64,000 nt of DNA, taken from Henricia sp. BOLD:AAB3569. Its lineage: Eukaryota > Echinodermata > Asteroidea > Spinulosida > Echinasteridae. The notes beneath the pieces are model-generated. The model did no database searches. It saw only the letters and a program-made list of their open reading frames with translations, and had not been told where the DNA came from. The position numbers were made by a program, and so were the translations under genes. Numbering within the stretch: the stretch's first letter is position 1; every line of letters starts with the position of its first letter. The stretch spans positions 930,001 through 994,000 of the forward strand of contig JBBELK010000388.1 of NCBI GenBank assembly GCA_037783545.1, read 5' to 3'. Positions 1-11,305 of this stretch are shown here, one piece after another.

Positions 1-266
1 ACAGGTTTGCGTAATTTGAAACGTTTACTGAAGAACAATATTTTACTAAAAGCAAAAGTGCCTACGACACTCGGTATTCCTAGGTGGTCTCCCACCGAAG
101 TACTGACCGAGCCCAACGTTGCTTAACTGCGGTGATCAGACGGGAACCGGTGTATTCAATGTGGTATGGTCGTAAACGAATGCTTAACAGGTTTGCCTAA
201 TTTGAAACGTTTACTGAAGAACAATATTTTACTAAAAACAAAAGTGCCTACGACACTCGGTATTCC

Positions 267-314
267 CAGGTGGTCTCCCACCGAAGTACTGACCGAGCCC
301 AACATTGCTTAACT
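267..314 (-). promoter_or_regulatory. 5S internal control region (shown for gene 2)
   Basis: This corresponds to RNA positions 50-97, where animal 5S genes carry the A box, intermediate element and C box bound by TFIIIA. The C-box core GGGAGACC and the flanking AGTACTT are intact. RNA positions 81-83 read CGG where vertebrates have GGA, and position 93 is A rather than G. The same arrangement recurs in nearly every unit. Some units (1371, 4062, 10626) carry AAAGCACTGACC on the plus strand, altering the C box further. Confidence 0.6.
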
Positions 315-385
315 GCGGTGATCAGACGGGAACCGGTGTATTCAATGTGGTATGGTCGTAGACGAATGCTTAACAGGTTTGCGTA

Positions 386-393
386 ATTTTAAA
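386..393 (-). promoter_or_regulatory. TATA-like box at -30 to -23 of 5S gene 2
   Basis: On the minus strand this reads TTTAAAAT, 23-30 nt upstream of the 5S start. TATA-like elements near -30 are known from several invertebrate 5S genes. It occurs mostly in the long (71 bp) spacers; the short spacers have TTTCAAAT in the same place. This is the representative copy for the array. Confidence 0.45.
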
Positions 394-423
394 CGTTTAC
401 TGAAGAACAATATTTTACTCGAC

Positions 424-432
424 AAAACAAAA
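424..432 (-). terminator. Pol III T-run terminator of 5S gene 3
   Basis: Just past the RNA 3' end (GGCAC) the minus strand reads TTTTGTTTT, two runs of four T. Four or more T on the non-template strand is the standard Pol III stop. Every unit has an equivalent: TTTTGTTTTT in short spacers, TTTTGTTTTGTCGAG in long ones. Confidence 0.8.
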
Positions 433-1745
433 GTGCCTACGACACTCGGTATTCCCAGGTGGTCTCCCACCGAAGTACTGACCGAGCCCAACGTTGCTTA
501 ACTGCGGTGATCAGACGGGAACCGGTGTATTCAATGTGGTATGGTCGTAGACGAATGCTTAACAGGTTTGCGTAATTTGAAACGTTTACTGAAGAACAAT
601 ATTTTACTAAAAACAAAAGTGCCTACGACACTCGGTATTCCCAGGTGGTCTCCCACCGAAGTACTGACCGAGCCCAACATTGCTTAACTGCGGTGATCAG
701 ACGGGAACCGGTGTATTCAATGTGGTATGGTCGTAGACGAATGCTTAACAGGTTTGCGTAATTTTAAACGTTTACTGAAGAACAATATTTTACTCGACAA
801 AACAAAAGTGCCTACGACACTCGGTATTCCCAGGTGGTCTCCCACCGAAGTACTGACCGAGTCCAACGTTGCTTAACTGCGGTGATCAGACGTGAACCGG
901 TGTATTCAATGTGGTATGGTCGTAGACGAATGCTTAACAGGTTTGCGTAATTTGAAACGTTTACTGAAGAACAATATTTTACTAAAAACAAAAGTGCCTA
1001 CGACACTCGGTATTCCTAGGTGGTCTCCCACCGAAGTACTGACCGAGCCCAACGTTGCTTAACTGCGGTGATCAGACGGGAACCGGTGTATTCAATGTGG
1101 TATGGTCGTAGACGAATGCTTAACAGGTTTGCGTAATTTGAAACGTTTACTGAAGAACAATATTTTACTCGACAAAACAAAAGTGCCTACGACACTCGGT
1201 ATTCCCAGGTGGTCTCCCACCGAAGTACTGACCGAGCCCAACGTTGCTTAACTGCGGTGATCAGACGGGAACCGGTGTATTCAATGTGGTATGGTCGTAG
1301 ACGAATGCTTAACAGGTTTTCGTAATTTGAAACGTTTACTGAAAAACAATATTTTACTAAAAACAAAAGTGCCTACGACACTCGGTATTCCCAGGTGGTC
1401 TCCCACCAAAGCACTGACCGAGCCCAACGTTGCTTAACTGCGGTGATCAGACGGGAACCGGTGTATTCAATGTGGTATGGTCGTCGACGAATGCTTAACA
1501 GGTTTGCGTAATTTGAAACGTTTACTGAAGAACAATATTTTACTAAAAACAAAAGTGCCTACGACACTCGGTATTCCCAGGTGGTCTCCCACCGAAGTAC
1601 TGACCGAGCCCAACATTGCTTAACTGCGGTGATCAGACGGGAACCGGTGTATTCAATGTGGTATGGTCGTAGACGAATGCTTAACAGGTTTGCGTAATTT
1701 GAAACGTTTACTGAATAACAATATTTTACTCGACAAAACAAAAGT

Positions 1746-1860
1746 GCCTACGACACTCGGTATTCCCAGGTGGTCTCCCACCGAAGTACTGACCGAGCCC
1801 AACGTTGCTTAACTGCGGTGATCAGACGGGAACCGGTGTATTCAATGTGGTATGGTCGTA
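1746..1860 (-). pseudogene. 5S gene 10, split by transposon
   Basis: This copy holds RNA positions 4-118. The first three nucleotides (GTC) lie on the far side of the inserted element at 3430-3432. The 5' flank, including the TATA-like site, is also separated by 1.57 kb. The internal promoter is intact, so transcription is not formally excluded, but the RNA would start in transposon sequence and lack part of helix I. Confidence 0.85.
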
Positions 1861-1889
1861 TACACTCTAAAAACTGAAGTGTTATAAAT

Positions 1890-2115
1890 AAATCCCTAAG
1901 TGTTAGATTTAGCACTATCCAGGTGCTTCCTGAGGGACTGCACCTCAAGTGCCATTTCAGCACTTGATGAAGTGTCAGCATTGCAGCACTATCTAAGTGC
2001 TGTGAAAGTGCTACCAATACAGCACTAATATAGTGTTGATTTAAGTCCTTTGTAGCACCATCTTGGTGTACATCCAGCACCCCAAGGTGCAATCCATACA
2101 GCACTTGATGAAGCG
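1890..2115. repeat. Left subterminal array of AGCACT/AGTGCT words
   Basis: More than a dozen copies of AGCACT, AGTGCT or near variants lie in both orientations just inside the left terminal repeat of the outer transposon. The right arm (about 3200-3410) is similarly dense. Such clusters commonly bind transposase; that role is inferred. Confidence 0.65.
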
Positions 2116-2218
2116 GTTGGGCGCATGCGCAAGATTTCGCCGGGGTCTTGCAAAAATAAATATTCATTACTCCGTGACCTGTTGGGTTTTTTTGCTGTCT
2201 GTCGATGTAGTAAAATAA
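2111..2218 (+). other. Promoter-like segment inside outer transposon, left part
   Basis: This stretch lacks the subterminal words and contains the palindrome GCGCATGCGC (2121-2130), which resembles an NRF1 site, followed by TTTCGCCGGGG. The matching right part (2980-3140) lies across the nested element. Together they look like one segment later split by the inner insertion. No gene identity can be assigned. Confidence 0.35.
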
Positions 2219-2979
2219 TACACTGCAAAAAATGCGGTGTTAAAATCTACACCACTGGTGTCAAATTTAATTCTTCGTTGGTATCCATATTGGGCAAGGA
2301 TTTGGGTGTTGAGTAACACCAATTTGGAAATCAATAGTTTTTAACACTAAGAAGAGTGTTAAACTCTAACAACCCCATTTGGTGTCAACGTATTCTTCTT
2401 GGTGTTTATTTTGGGCAGGAATGTTGGTGTTAATTTACACCTAAATGTGGAATTAAATTGTAACAATTATACAGTTGATTTATTCTTACAGAATTCAAAG
2501 CCGACACCAATTGGTGTTAAATTTAACACCCATGGTGTAAATTAACACCAGCATTTGGTGTTAAAATATTTCAACACTGATCTGTTTGTGGTGGAACAGC
2601 AATGAAATTGTGCAACAGCAATATACCATTGTTTTCATCATGTTTTTTCATGATTTCGTCACATCCCTTAAGGAATAATGAAGATATCATAGGGAAGAAA
2701 AATTCAGATAGTCTAGCCATAAGTACAACGTGGTAATTATGGTTTGTATGCTTAAACGCGGAAAAATGATCAGAAACGCATGTAGCCAATCAAATAGCTG
2801 GATTTCTGCATTATGCATAATGATCATGCGCAGTTTATCAAGTTTAACACCATGCAAAATCTACAACACTTTTTGTGCTGTTAATCTATTACACCGGTTT
2901 TCGTTTGACACAAATGTAACACCCAAAGAATTAAAAAACCTTGGTGTTAGAAATTTAACACCGCGTTTTTTGCAGTGTA
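2219..2979. mobile_element. Nested TIR element, sibling of the outer transposon
   Basis: Termini TACACTGCAAAAAA (2219) and TTTTTTGCAGTGTA (ending 2979) form inverted repeats of about 26 bp with a single mismatch. The flanks fit a TA target duplication. The TIR shares the outer element's layout: CACT, two variable bases, an A-run, then GTGTTA. The interior is dense in TTAACACC/GGTGTTAA in both orientations, at about 2220-2575 and 2840-2965. The centre (2580-2835) is unrelated AT-rich sequence with a CCAAT box (2786-2790) and a perfect 14 bp palindrome (2809-2822). No transposase frame is seen. Confidence 0.8.
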
Positions 2980-3140
2980 CGGAAATCCGCGGCTGTCATC
3001 AACACGCGTCGACGCGATTCGCGCGAAAAAAATAGCGATTTGTAAACAAGTTTCGCTCCGTTCATGACGCGAAAAAGTTCGATTTCAAGTGGAATTTTCA
3101 ACATAAAGATGAGTTATCTGTAGCTTCTGGTAAGTAAGAT
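2980..3140 (+). other. CpG-rich segment with splice-donor consensus
   Basis: Positions 3003-3025 are dense in CpG. Further on, CTG|GTAAGTAAG (GT at 3130-3131) is an excellent 5' splice-site consensus. With the NRF1-like palindrome at 2121 on the other side of the nested element, this resembles a promoter plus first exon carried by the outer transposon. It could be the remnant of its own transposase gene or captured host DNA. No protein similarity is visible. Confidence 0.35.
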
Positions 3141-3240
3141 TTTAACAATGAAACTTAATTCTATTGAATGATGATATTTCCAAATGAGCAAACCCAGTAG
3201 TATAATTCTTAACACTATTAAAGCACTTTGAATTGCTAGA

Positions 3241-3356
3241 ATAGCACCAATTATGGTGTTGGAAATGAACGCCTCCAAGTGTTATTATAGCACTATGAAT
3301 AGCACCAATTATGGTGTTGGAAATGAACGCCTCCAAGTGTTATTATAGCACTATCT
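3241..3356. repeat. 58 bp tandem duplication in right transposon arm
   Basis: Two adjacent near-identical 58 bp copies start ATAGCACCAATTATGG at 3241 and 3299. Each contains AGCACC, GGTGTT and AGCACT words, so the duplication doubles the putative binding motifs of the right arm. Confidence 0.9.
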
Positions 3357-6300
3357 TAAAACTTAAAGTGCTGAATGTATGTAGCACTTGGATAGTGCTA
3401 GGTTTTAACACTTCAGTTTTTAGAGTGTAGACGAATGCTTCACAGGTTTGCGTGATTTGAAACGTTTACTGAAGAACAATATTTTACTAAAAACAAAAGT
3501 GCCTACGACACTCGGTATTCCCAGGTGGTCTCCCACCGAAGTACTGACCGAGCCCAACGTTGCTTAACTGCGGTGATCAGACGGGAACCGGTGTATTCAA
3601 TGTGGTATTGTCGTAGACGAATGCTTAACAGGTTTGCGTAATTTGAAACGTTTACTGAAGAACAATATTTTACTAAAAACAAAAGTGCCTACAACATTCG
3701 GTATTCCCAGGTGGCCTCCCACCGAAGTACTGACCGAGCCCAACATTGCTTAACTGCGGTGATCAGACGGGAACCGGTGTATTCAATGTGGTATGGTCGT
3801 AGACGAATGCTTAACAGGTTTGCGTAATTTTAAACGTTTACTGAAGAACAATATTTTACTCGACAAAACAAAAGTGCCTACGACACTCGGTATTCCCAGG
3901 TGGTCTCCCACCGAAGTACTGACCGAGCCCAACGTTGCTTAACTGCGGTGATCAGACGGGAACCGGTGTATTCAATGTGGTATGGTCGTAGACGAATGCT
4001 TAAGAGGTTTGCGTAATTTGAAACGTTTACTGAAAAACAATATTTTACTAAAAACAAAAGTGCCTACGACACTCGGTATTCCCAGGTGGTCTCCCACCAA
4101 AGCACTGACCGAGCCCAACGTTGCTTAACTGCGGTGATCAGACGGGAACCGGTGTATTCAATGTGGTATGGTCGTCGACGAATGCTCAACAGGTTTGCGT
4201 AATTTGAATCGTTTACTGAAGAACAATATTTTACTAAAAACAAAAGTGCCTACGACACTCGGTATTTCCAGGTGGTCTTCCACCGAAGTACTGACCGAGC
4301 CCAACATTGCTTAACTGCGGTGATCAGACGGGAACCGGTGTATTCAATGTGGTATGGTCGTAGACGAATGCTTCACAGGTTTGCGTGATTTGAAACGTTT
4401 ACTGAAGAACAATATTCTACTAAAAACAAAAGTGCCTACGACACTCGGTATTCTCAGGTGGTCTCCCACCGAGGTACTGACCGAGCCCAACGTTGCTTAA
4501 CTGCGGTGATCAGAGGGGAACCGGTGTATTCAATGTGGTATGGTCGTAGACGAATGCTTAACAGGTTTGCGTAATTTTAAACGTTTACTGAAGAACAATA
4601 TTTTACTCGACAAAACAAAAGTGCCTACGACACTCGGTATTCCCAGGTGGTCTCCCACCGAAGTACTGACCGAGCCCAACGTTGCTTAACTGCGGTGATC
4701 AGACGGGAACCGCTGTATTCAATGTGGTATGGTCGTAGACGAATGCTTAACAGGTTTGCGTAATTTTAAACGTTTACTGAAGAACAATATTTTACTCGAC
4801 AAAACAAAAGTGCTTACGACACTCGGTATTCCCAGGTGGTCTCCCACCGAAGTACTGACCGAGCCCAACGTTGCTTAACTGCGGTGATCAGACGGGAACC
4901 GGTGTATTCAATGTGGTATTGTCGTAGACGAATGCTTAACAGGTTTGCGTAATTTGAAACGTTTACTGAAGAACAATATTTTACTAAAAACAAAAGTGCC
5001 TACAACATTCGGTATTCCCAGGTGGCCTCCCACCGAAGTACTGACCGAGCCCAACGTTGCTTAACTGCGGTGATCAGACGGGAACCGGTGTATTCAATGT
5101 GGTATGGTGGTAGACGAATGCTTAAGAGGTTTGCGTAATTTTAAACGTTTACTGAAGAACAATATTTTACTCGACAAAACAAAAGTGCCTACGACACTCG
5201 GTATTCCCAGGTGGTCTCCCACCGAAGTACTGACCGAGCCCAACGTTGCTTAACTGCGGTGATCAGACGGGAACCGGTGTATCCAATGTGGTATGGTCGT
5301 AGACGAATGCTTAACATGTTTGCGTAATTTGAAACGTTTACTGAAGAACAATATTTTACTAAAAACAAAAGTGCCTACGACATTCGGTATTCCCAGGTGG
5401 TCTCCCACCGAAGTACTGACCGAGCCCAACGTTGCTTAACTGCGGTGATCAGACGGGAACCGGTGTATTCAATGCGGTATCGTGGTAGACGAATGCTTAA
5501 CAGGTTTGCGTAATTTGAAACGTTTACTGAATAACAATATTTTACTCGACAAAACAAAAGTGCCTACGACACTCGGTATTCCCAGGTGGTCTCCCACCGA
5601 AGTACTGACCGAGCCCAACGTTGCTTAACTGCGGTGATCAGACGGGAACCGGTGTATTCAATGTGGTATGGTCGTAGACGAATGCTTAACAGGTTTGCGT
5701 AATTTGAAACGTTTACTGAAGAACAATATTTTACTAAAAACAAAAGTGCCTACGACACTCGGTATTCCCAGGTGGCCTCCCACCGAAGTACTGACCGAGC
5801 CCAACGTTGCTTAACTGCGGTGATCAGACGGGAACCGGTGTATTCAATGTGGTATGGTGGTAGACGAATGCTTAAGAGGTTTGAGTAATTTTAAACGTTT
5901 ACTGAATAACAATATTTTACTCGACAAAACAAAAGTGCCTACGACACTCGGTATTCCCAGGTGGTCTCCCACCGAAGTACTGACCGAGCCCAACGTTGCT
6001 TAACTGCGGTGATCAGACGGTAACCGGTGTATTCAATGTGGTATGGTGGTAGACGAATGCTTAAGAACTTTGCGTAATTTTAAACGTTTACTGAATAACA
6101 ATATTTTACTCGACAAAACAAAAGTGCCTACGACACTCGGTATTCCCAGGTGGTCTCCCACCGAAGTACTGACCGAGCCCAACGTTGCTTAACTGCGGTG
6201 ATCAGACGGGAACCGGTGTATTCAATGTGGTATGGTCGTAGACGAATGCTTAACAGGTTTGCGTAATTTGAAACGTTTACTGAAGAACAATATTTTACTA

Positions 6301-9300
6301 AAAACAAAAGTGCGTACGACATTCGGTATTCCCAGGTGGTCTCCCACCGAAGTACTGACCGAGCCCAACGTTGCTTAACTGCGGTGATCAGACGGGAACC
6401 GGTGTATTCAATGTGGTATCGTGGTAGACGAATGCTTAATAGGTTTGCGTAATTTTAAACGTTTACTGAATAACAATATTTTACTCGACAAAACAAAAGT
6501 GCCTACGACACTCGGTATTCCCAGGTGGCCTCCCACCGAAGTACTGACCGAGCCCAACGTTGCTTAACTGCGGTGATCAGACGGGAACCGGTGTATTCAA
6601 TGTGATATGGTGGTAGACGAATGCTTAAGAGGTTTGCGTAATTTTAAACGTTTACTGAAGAACACTATTTTACTCGACAAAACAAAAGTGTCTACGACAC
6701 TCGGTATTCCCAGGTGGTCTCCCACCGAAGTACTGACCGAGCCCAACGTTGCTTAACTGCGGTGATCAGACGGTAACCGGTGTAATCAATGTGGTATGGT
6801 GGTAGACGAATGCTTAAGAGGTTTGCGTAATTTTAAACGTTTACTGAAGAACAATATTTTACTCGACAAAACAAAAGTGCCTACGACACTCGGTATTCCC
6901 AGGTGGTCTCCCACCGAAGTACTGCCCGAGCTCAACGTTGCTTAACTGCGGTGATCAGACGGGAACCGGTGTATTCAATGTGATATGGTCGTCGACGAAT
7001 GCTTAACAGCTTTGCGTTATTTGAAACGTTTACTGAAGAACAATATTTTACTAAAAACAAAAGTGCCTACGACATTCGGTATTCCCAGGTGGTCTCCCAC
7101 CGAAGTACTGACCGAGCCCAACGTTGCTTAACTGCGGTGATCAGAGGGGAACCGGTGTATTCAATGTGGTATGGTCGTAGACGAATGCTTAACAGGTTTG
7201 CGTAATTTTAAACGTTTACTGAAAAACAATATTTTACTCGACAAAACAAAAGTGCCTACGACACTCGGTATTCCCAGGTGGTCTCCCACCGAAGTACTGA
7301 CCGAGCCCAACGTTGCTTAACTGCTGTGATCAGACGGGAACCGCTGTATTCAATGTGGTATGGTCGTAGACGAATGCTTAACAGGTTTGCGTAATTTTAA
7401 ACGTTTACTGAAGAACAATATTTTACTCGACAAAACAAAAGTGCTTACGACACTCGGTATTCCCAGGTGGTCTCCCACCGAAGTACTGACCGAGCCCAAC
7501 GTTGCTTAACTGCGGTGATCAGACGGGAACCGGTGTATTCAATGTGGTATGGTGGTAGACGAATGCTTAAGAGGTTTGCGTAATTTTAAACGTTTACTGA
7601 AGAACAATATTTTACTCGACAAAACAAAAGTGCCTACGACATTCGGTATTCCCAGGTGGCCTCCCACCGAAGTACTGACCGAGCCCAACGTTGCTTAACT
7701 GCGGTGATCAGACGGGAACCGGTGTATTCAATGTGGTATGGTCGTCGACGAATGCTTAACAGGTTTGCGTAATTTGAAACGTTTACTAAAGAACGATATT
7801 TTACTAAAAACAAAAGTGCCTACGACACTCGGTATTCCCAGGTGGTCTCCCACCGAAGTACTGACCGAGCCCAACATTGCTTAACTGCGGTGATCAGACG
7901 GGAACCGGTGTATTCAATGTGGTATGGTCGTAGACGAATGCTCAACAGGTTTGCGTAATTTGAAACGTTTACTGAAGAACAATATTTTACTAAAAACAAA
8001 AGTGCCTACGACATTCGGTATTCCCAGGTGGTCTCCCACCGAAGTACTGACCGAGCCCAACGTTGCTTAACTGCGGTGATCAGACGGGAACCGGTGTATT
8101 CAATGTGGTATCGTGGTAGACGAATGCTTAAGAGGTTTGCGTAATTTTAAACGTTTACTGAAGAACAATATTTTACTCGACAAAACAAAAGTGCCTACGA
8201 CACTCGGTATTCCCAGGTGGTCTCCCACCGAAGTACTGACCGAGCCCAACGTTGCTTAACTGCGGTGATCAGACGGGAACCGGTGTATTCAATGTGGTAT
8301 GGTCGTCGACGAATGCTTAACAGGTTTGCGTAATTTGAAACGTTTACTAAATAACAATATTTTACTAAAAACAAAAGTGCCTACGACACTCGGTATTCCC
8401 AGGTGGTCTCCCACCGAAGTACTGACCGAGCCCAACATTGCTTAACTGCGGTGATCAGACGGGAACCGGTGTATTCAATGTGGTATGGTCGTAGACGAAT
8501 GCTTAACAGGTTTGCGTAATTTTAAACGTTTACTGAAGAACAATATTTTACTCGACAAAACAAAAGTGCCTACGACACTCGGTATTCCCAGGTGGTCTCC
8601 CACCGAAGTACTGACCGAGCCCAACGTTGCTTAACTGCGGTGATCAGACGTGAACCGGTGTATTCAATGTGGTATGGTCGTAGACGAATGCTTAACAGGT
8701 TTGCGTAATTTGAAACGTTTACTGAAGAACAATATTTTACTAAAAACAAAAGTGCCTACGACACTCGGTATTCCTAGGTGGTCTCCCACCGAAGCACTGA
8801 CCGAGCCCAACGTTGCTTAACTGCGGTGATCAGACGGGAACCGGTGTATTCAATGTGGTATGGTCGTCGACGAATGCTTAACAGGTTTGCGTAATTTGAA
8901 ACGTTTACTGAAGAACAATATTTTACTAAAAACAAAAGTGCCTACGACACTCGGTATTCCCAGGTGGTCTCCCACCGAAGTACTGACCGAGCCCAACATT
9001 GCTTAACTGCGGTGATCAGACGGGAACCGGTGTATTCAATGTGGTACGGTCGTAGACGAATGCTTAACAGGTTTGCGTAATTTGAAACGTTTACTGAAGA
9101 ACAATATTTTACTAAAAACAAAAGTGCCTACGACACTCGGTATTCCCAGGTGGTCTCCCACCGAGGTACTGACCGAGCCCAACGTTGCTTAACTGCGGTG
9201 ATCAGAGGGGAACCGGTGTATTAAATGTGGTATGGTCGTAGACGAATGCTTAACAGGTTTGCGTAATTTGAAACGTTTACTGAAGAACAATATTTTACTA

Positions 9301-10815
9301 AAAACAAAAGTGCCTACGACACTCGGTATTCCCAGGTGGTCTCCCACCGAGGTACTGACCGAGCCCAACGTTGCTTAACTGCGGTGATCAGAGGGGAACC
9401 GGTGTATTAAATGTGGTATGGTCGTAGACGAATGCTTAACAGGTTTGCGTAATTTTAAACGTTTACTGAAGAACAATATTTTACTCGACAAAACAAAAGT
9501 GCCTACGACACTCGGTATTCCCAGGTGGTCTCCCACCGAAGTACTGACCGAGCCCAACGTTGCTTAACTGCGGTGATCAGACGGGAACCGCTGTATTCAA
9601 TGTGGTATGGTCGTAGACGAATGCTTAACAGGTTTGCGTAATTTGAAACGTTTACTGAAGAACAATATTTTACTAAAAACAAAAGTGCCTACGACATTCG
9701 GTATTCACAGGTGGCCTCCCACCGAAGTACTGACCGAGCCCAACGTTGCTTAACTGCGGTGATCAGACGGGAACCGGTGTATTCAATGTGGTATGGTCGT
9801 CGACGAATGCTTAACAGGTTTGCGTAATTTGAAACGTTTACTAAAGAACAATATTTTACTAAAAACAAAAGTGCCTACGACACTCGGTATTCCCAGGTGG
9901 TCTCCCACCGAAGTACTGACCGAGCCCAACATTGCTTAACTGCGGTGATCAGACGGGAACCGGTGTATTCAATGTGGTATGGTCGTAGACGAATGCTTAA
10001 CAGGTTTGCGTAATTTGAAACGTTTACTGAAGAACAATATTTGACTCGACAAAACAAAAGTGCCTACGACACTCGGTATTCCCAGGTGGTCTCCCACCGA
10101 AGTACTGACCGAGCCCAACGTTGCTTAACTGCGGTGATCAGACGGGAACCGGTGTATTCAATGTGGTATGGTCGTCGACGAATGCTTAACAGGTTTGCGT
10201 AATTTGAAACGTTTACTAAAGAACAATATTTTACTAAAAACAAAAGTGCCTACGACACTCGGTATTCCCAGGTGGTCTCCCACCGAAGTACTGACCGAGC
10301 CCAACATTGCTTAACTGCGGTGATCAGACGGGAACCGGTGTATTCAATGTGGTATGGTCGTAGACGAATGCTTAACAGGTTTGCGTAATTTGAAACGTTT
10401 ACTGAAGAAAAATATTTTACTCGACAAAACAAAAGTGCCTACGACACTCGGTATTCCCAGGTGGTCTCCCACCGAAGTACTGACCGAGCCCAACGTTGCT
10501 TAACTGCGGTGATCAGACGGGAACCGGTGTATTAAATGTGGTATGGTGGTAGACGAATGCTTAAGAGGTTTGCGTAATTTTAAACGTTTACTGAAGAACA
10601 ATATTTTACTCGACAAAACAAAAGTGCCTACGACACTCGGTATTCCCAGGTGGTCTCCCACCAAAGCACTGACCGAGCCCAACATTGCTTAACTGCGGTG
10701 ATCAGACGGGAACCAGTGTATTCAATGTGGTATGCTCGTAGACGAATGCTTAACAGGTTTGCGTACTTTGTGAACGTTTACTGAAGAACAATATTTTACT
10801 CGACAAAACAAAAGT

Positions 10816-10933
10816 TTCCAAGACACTCGGTATTCCCAGGTGGTCTCCCACCGAAGTACTGACCGAGCCCAACGTTGCTTAACTGCGGTGATCAGACGGG
10901 AACCTGTGTATTCAATGTGGTATGGTCGTAGAC
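10816..10933 (-). pseudogene. Degenerate edge copy of 5S (gene 50)
   Basis: The RNA 3' end is changed: the plus strand reads TTTCCAAGACACTCGG where other units have TGCCTACGACACTCGG, which breaks several helix I pairs. The neighbouring spacer also has a one-base insertion and substitutions (GTACTTTGTGAACG). It is probably not a functional rRNA gene. Confidence 0.6.
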
Positions 10934-11187
10934 GAATGCTTAACAGGTTTGCGTAATTTGAAACGTTTACTGAAGAAAAATATTTTACTAAAAACAAAAG
11001 TGCCTACGACACTCGGTATTCCTCGGTGGTCTCCCACCGAAGTACTGACCGAGCCCAACGTTGCTTAACTGCGGTGATCAGACGGGAACCGGTGTATTCA
11101 ATGTGGTATGGTCGTATACGAATGCTTAACAGGTTTGCGTAATTTGAAACGTTTACTGAAGAACAATATTTTACTAAAAACAAAAGT

Positions 11188-11305
11188 GCCTACGACACTC
11201 GGTATTCCCAGGTGATCTCCCACCGAAGTACTGACCGAGCCCAACATTGCTTAAATGCGGTGATCAGACGGGAACCAGTGTATTCAATGTGGTATGCTCG
11301 TAGAC
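11188..11305 (-). rRNA. Last 5S copy, fused to satellite at its 5' flank
   Basis: The core is full length, but the spacer that would hold its upstream region is replaced by satellite from 11304 on. RNA position 9 is G instead of C, opening one helix I pair. Further unique changes include AGGTGATCTCC in the C box and TTAAATGCGG. It is probably a decayed array-edge copy. Confidence 0.7.

Larger units (their letters stand above)
1..1860 (-). rRNA. 5S rRNA gene array, block 1 (genes 1-10)
   Basis: Ten head-to-tail units, all read from the minus strand. The 118 bp gene cores begin (plus-strand left ends) at 60, 246, 435, 621, 810, 996, 1185, 1371, 1557 and 1746. The RNA starts GTCTACGACC and ends GTCGTAGGC, and it aligns without gaps to vertebrate 5S with about 93 of 118 positions equal (hand comparison from memory). 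Helix I pairs over nine positions (1-9 with 110-118). Helix V, CTCGGT/ACCGAG (67-72 with 103-108), keeps pairing with a base-pair change against vertebrates. Covarying pairs at 8-111 and 68-107 argue for real 5S genes rather than a derived repeat. The product is the Pol III-transcribed RNA of the large ribosomal subunit. Gene 10 is interrupted after RNA nucleotide 3. The array continues left of the window. Confidence 0.95.
1861..3429. mobile_element. Non-autonomous TIR DNA transposon inserted in 5S gene
   Basis: The 1569 bp insert has perfect 24 bp terminal inverted repeats (1861-1884 and 3406-3429) starting TACACTCTAAAAACTGAAG. The target seems to be the TA of GTCGTAGACG in a 5S gene, so the ends are best read as TA plus a CACT-starting repeat. 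The left flank carries one extra TA, which leaves the duplication length uncertain. No transposase frame is visible. The arms are rich in AGCACT/AGTGCT and GGTGTT/AACACC words, like the subterminal binding-site arrays of CACTA or hAT elements. The CACT end and A-run resemble animal EnSpm/CACTA-type elements, but the superfamily call is inference. A sibling element is nested inside. Confidence 0.85.

Noticed and set aside
1748..2167. 139-codon minus-strand frame
   Set aside because: It crosses from transposon arm into a 5S gene; the 5S part recurs in other units as 60-codon frames.
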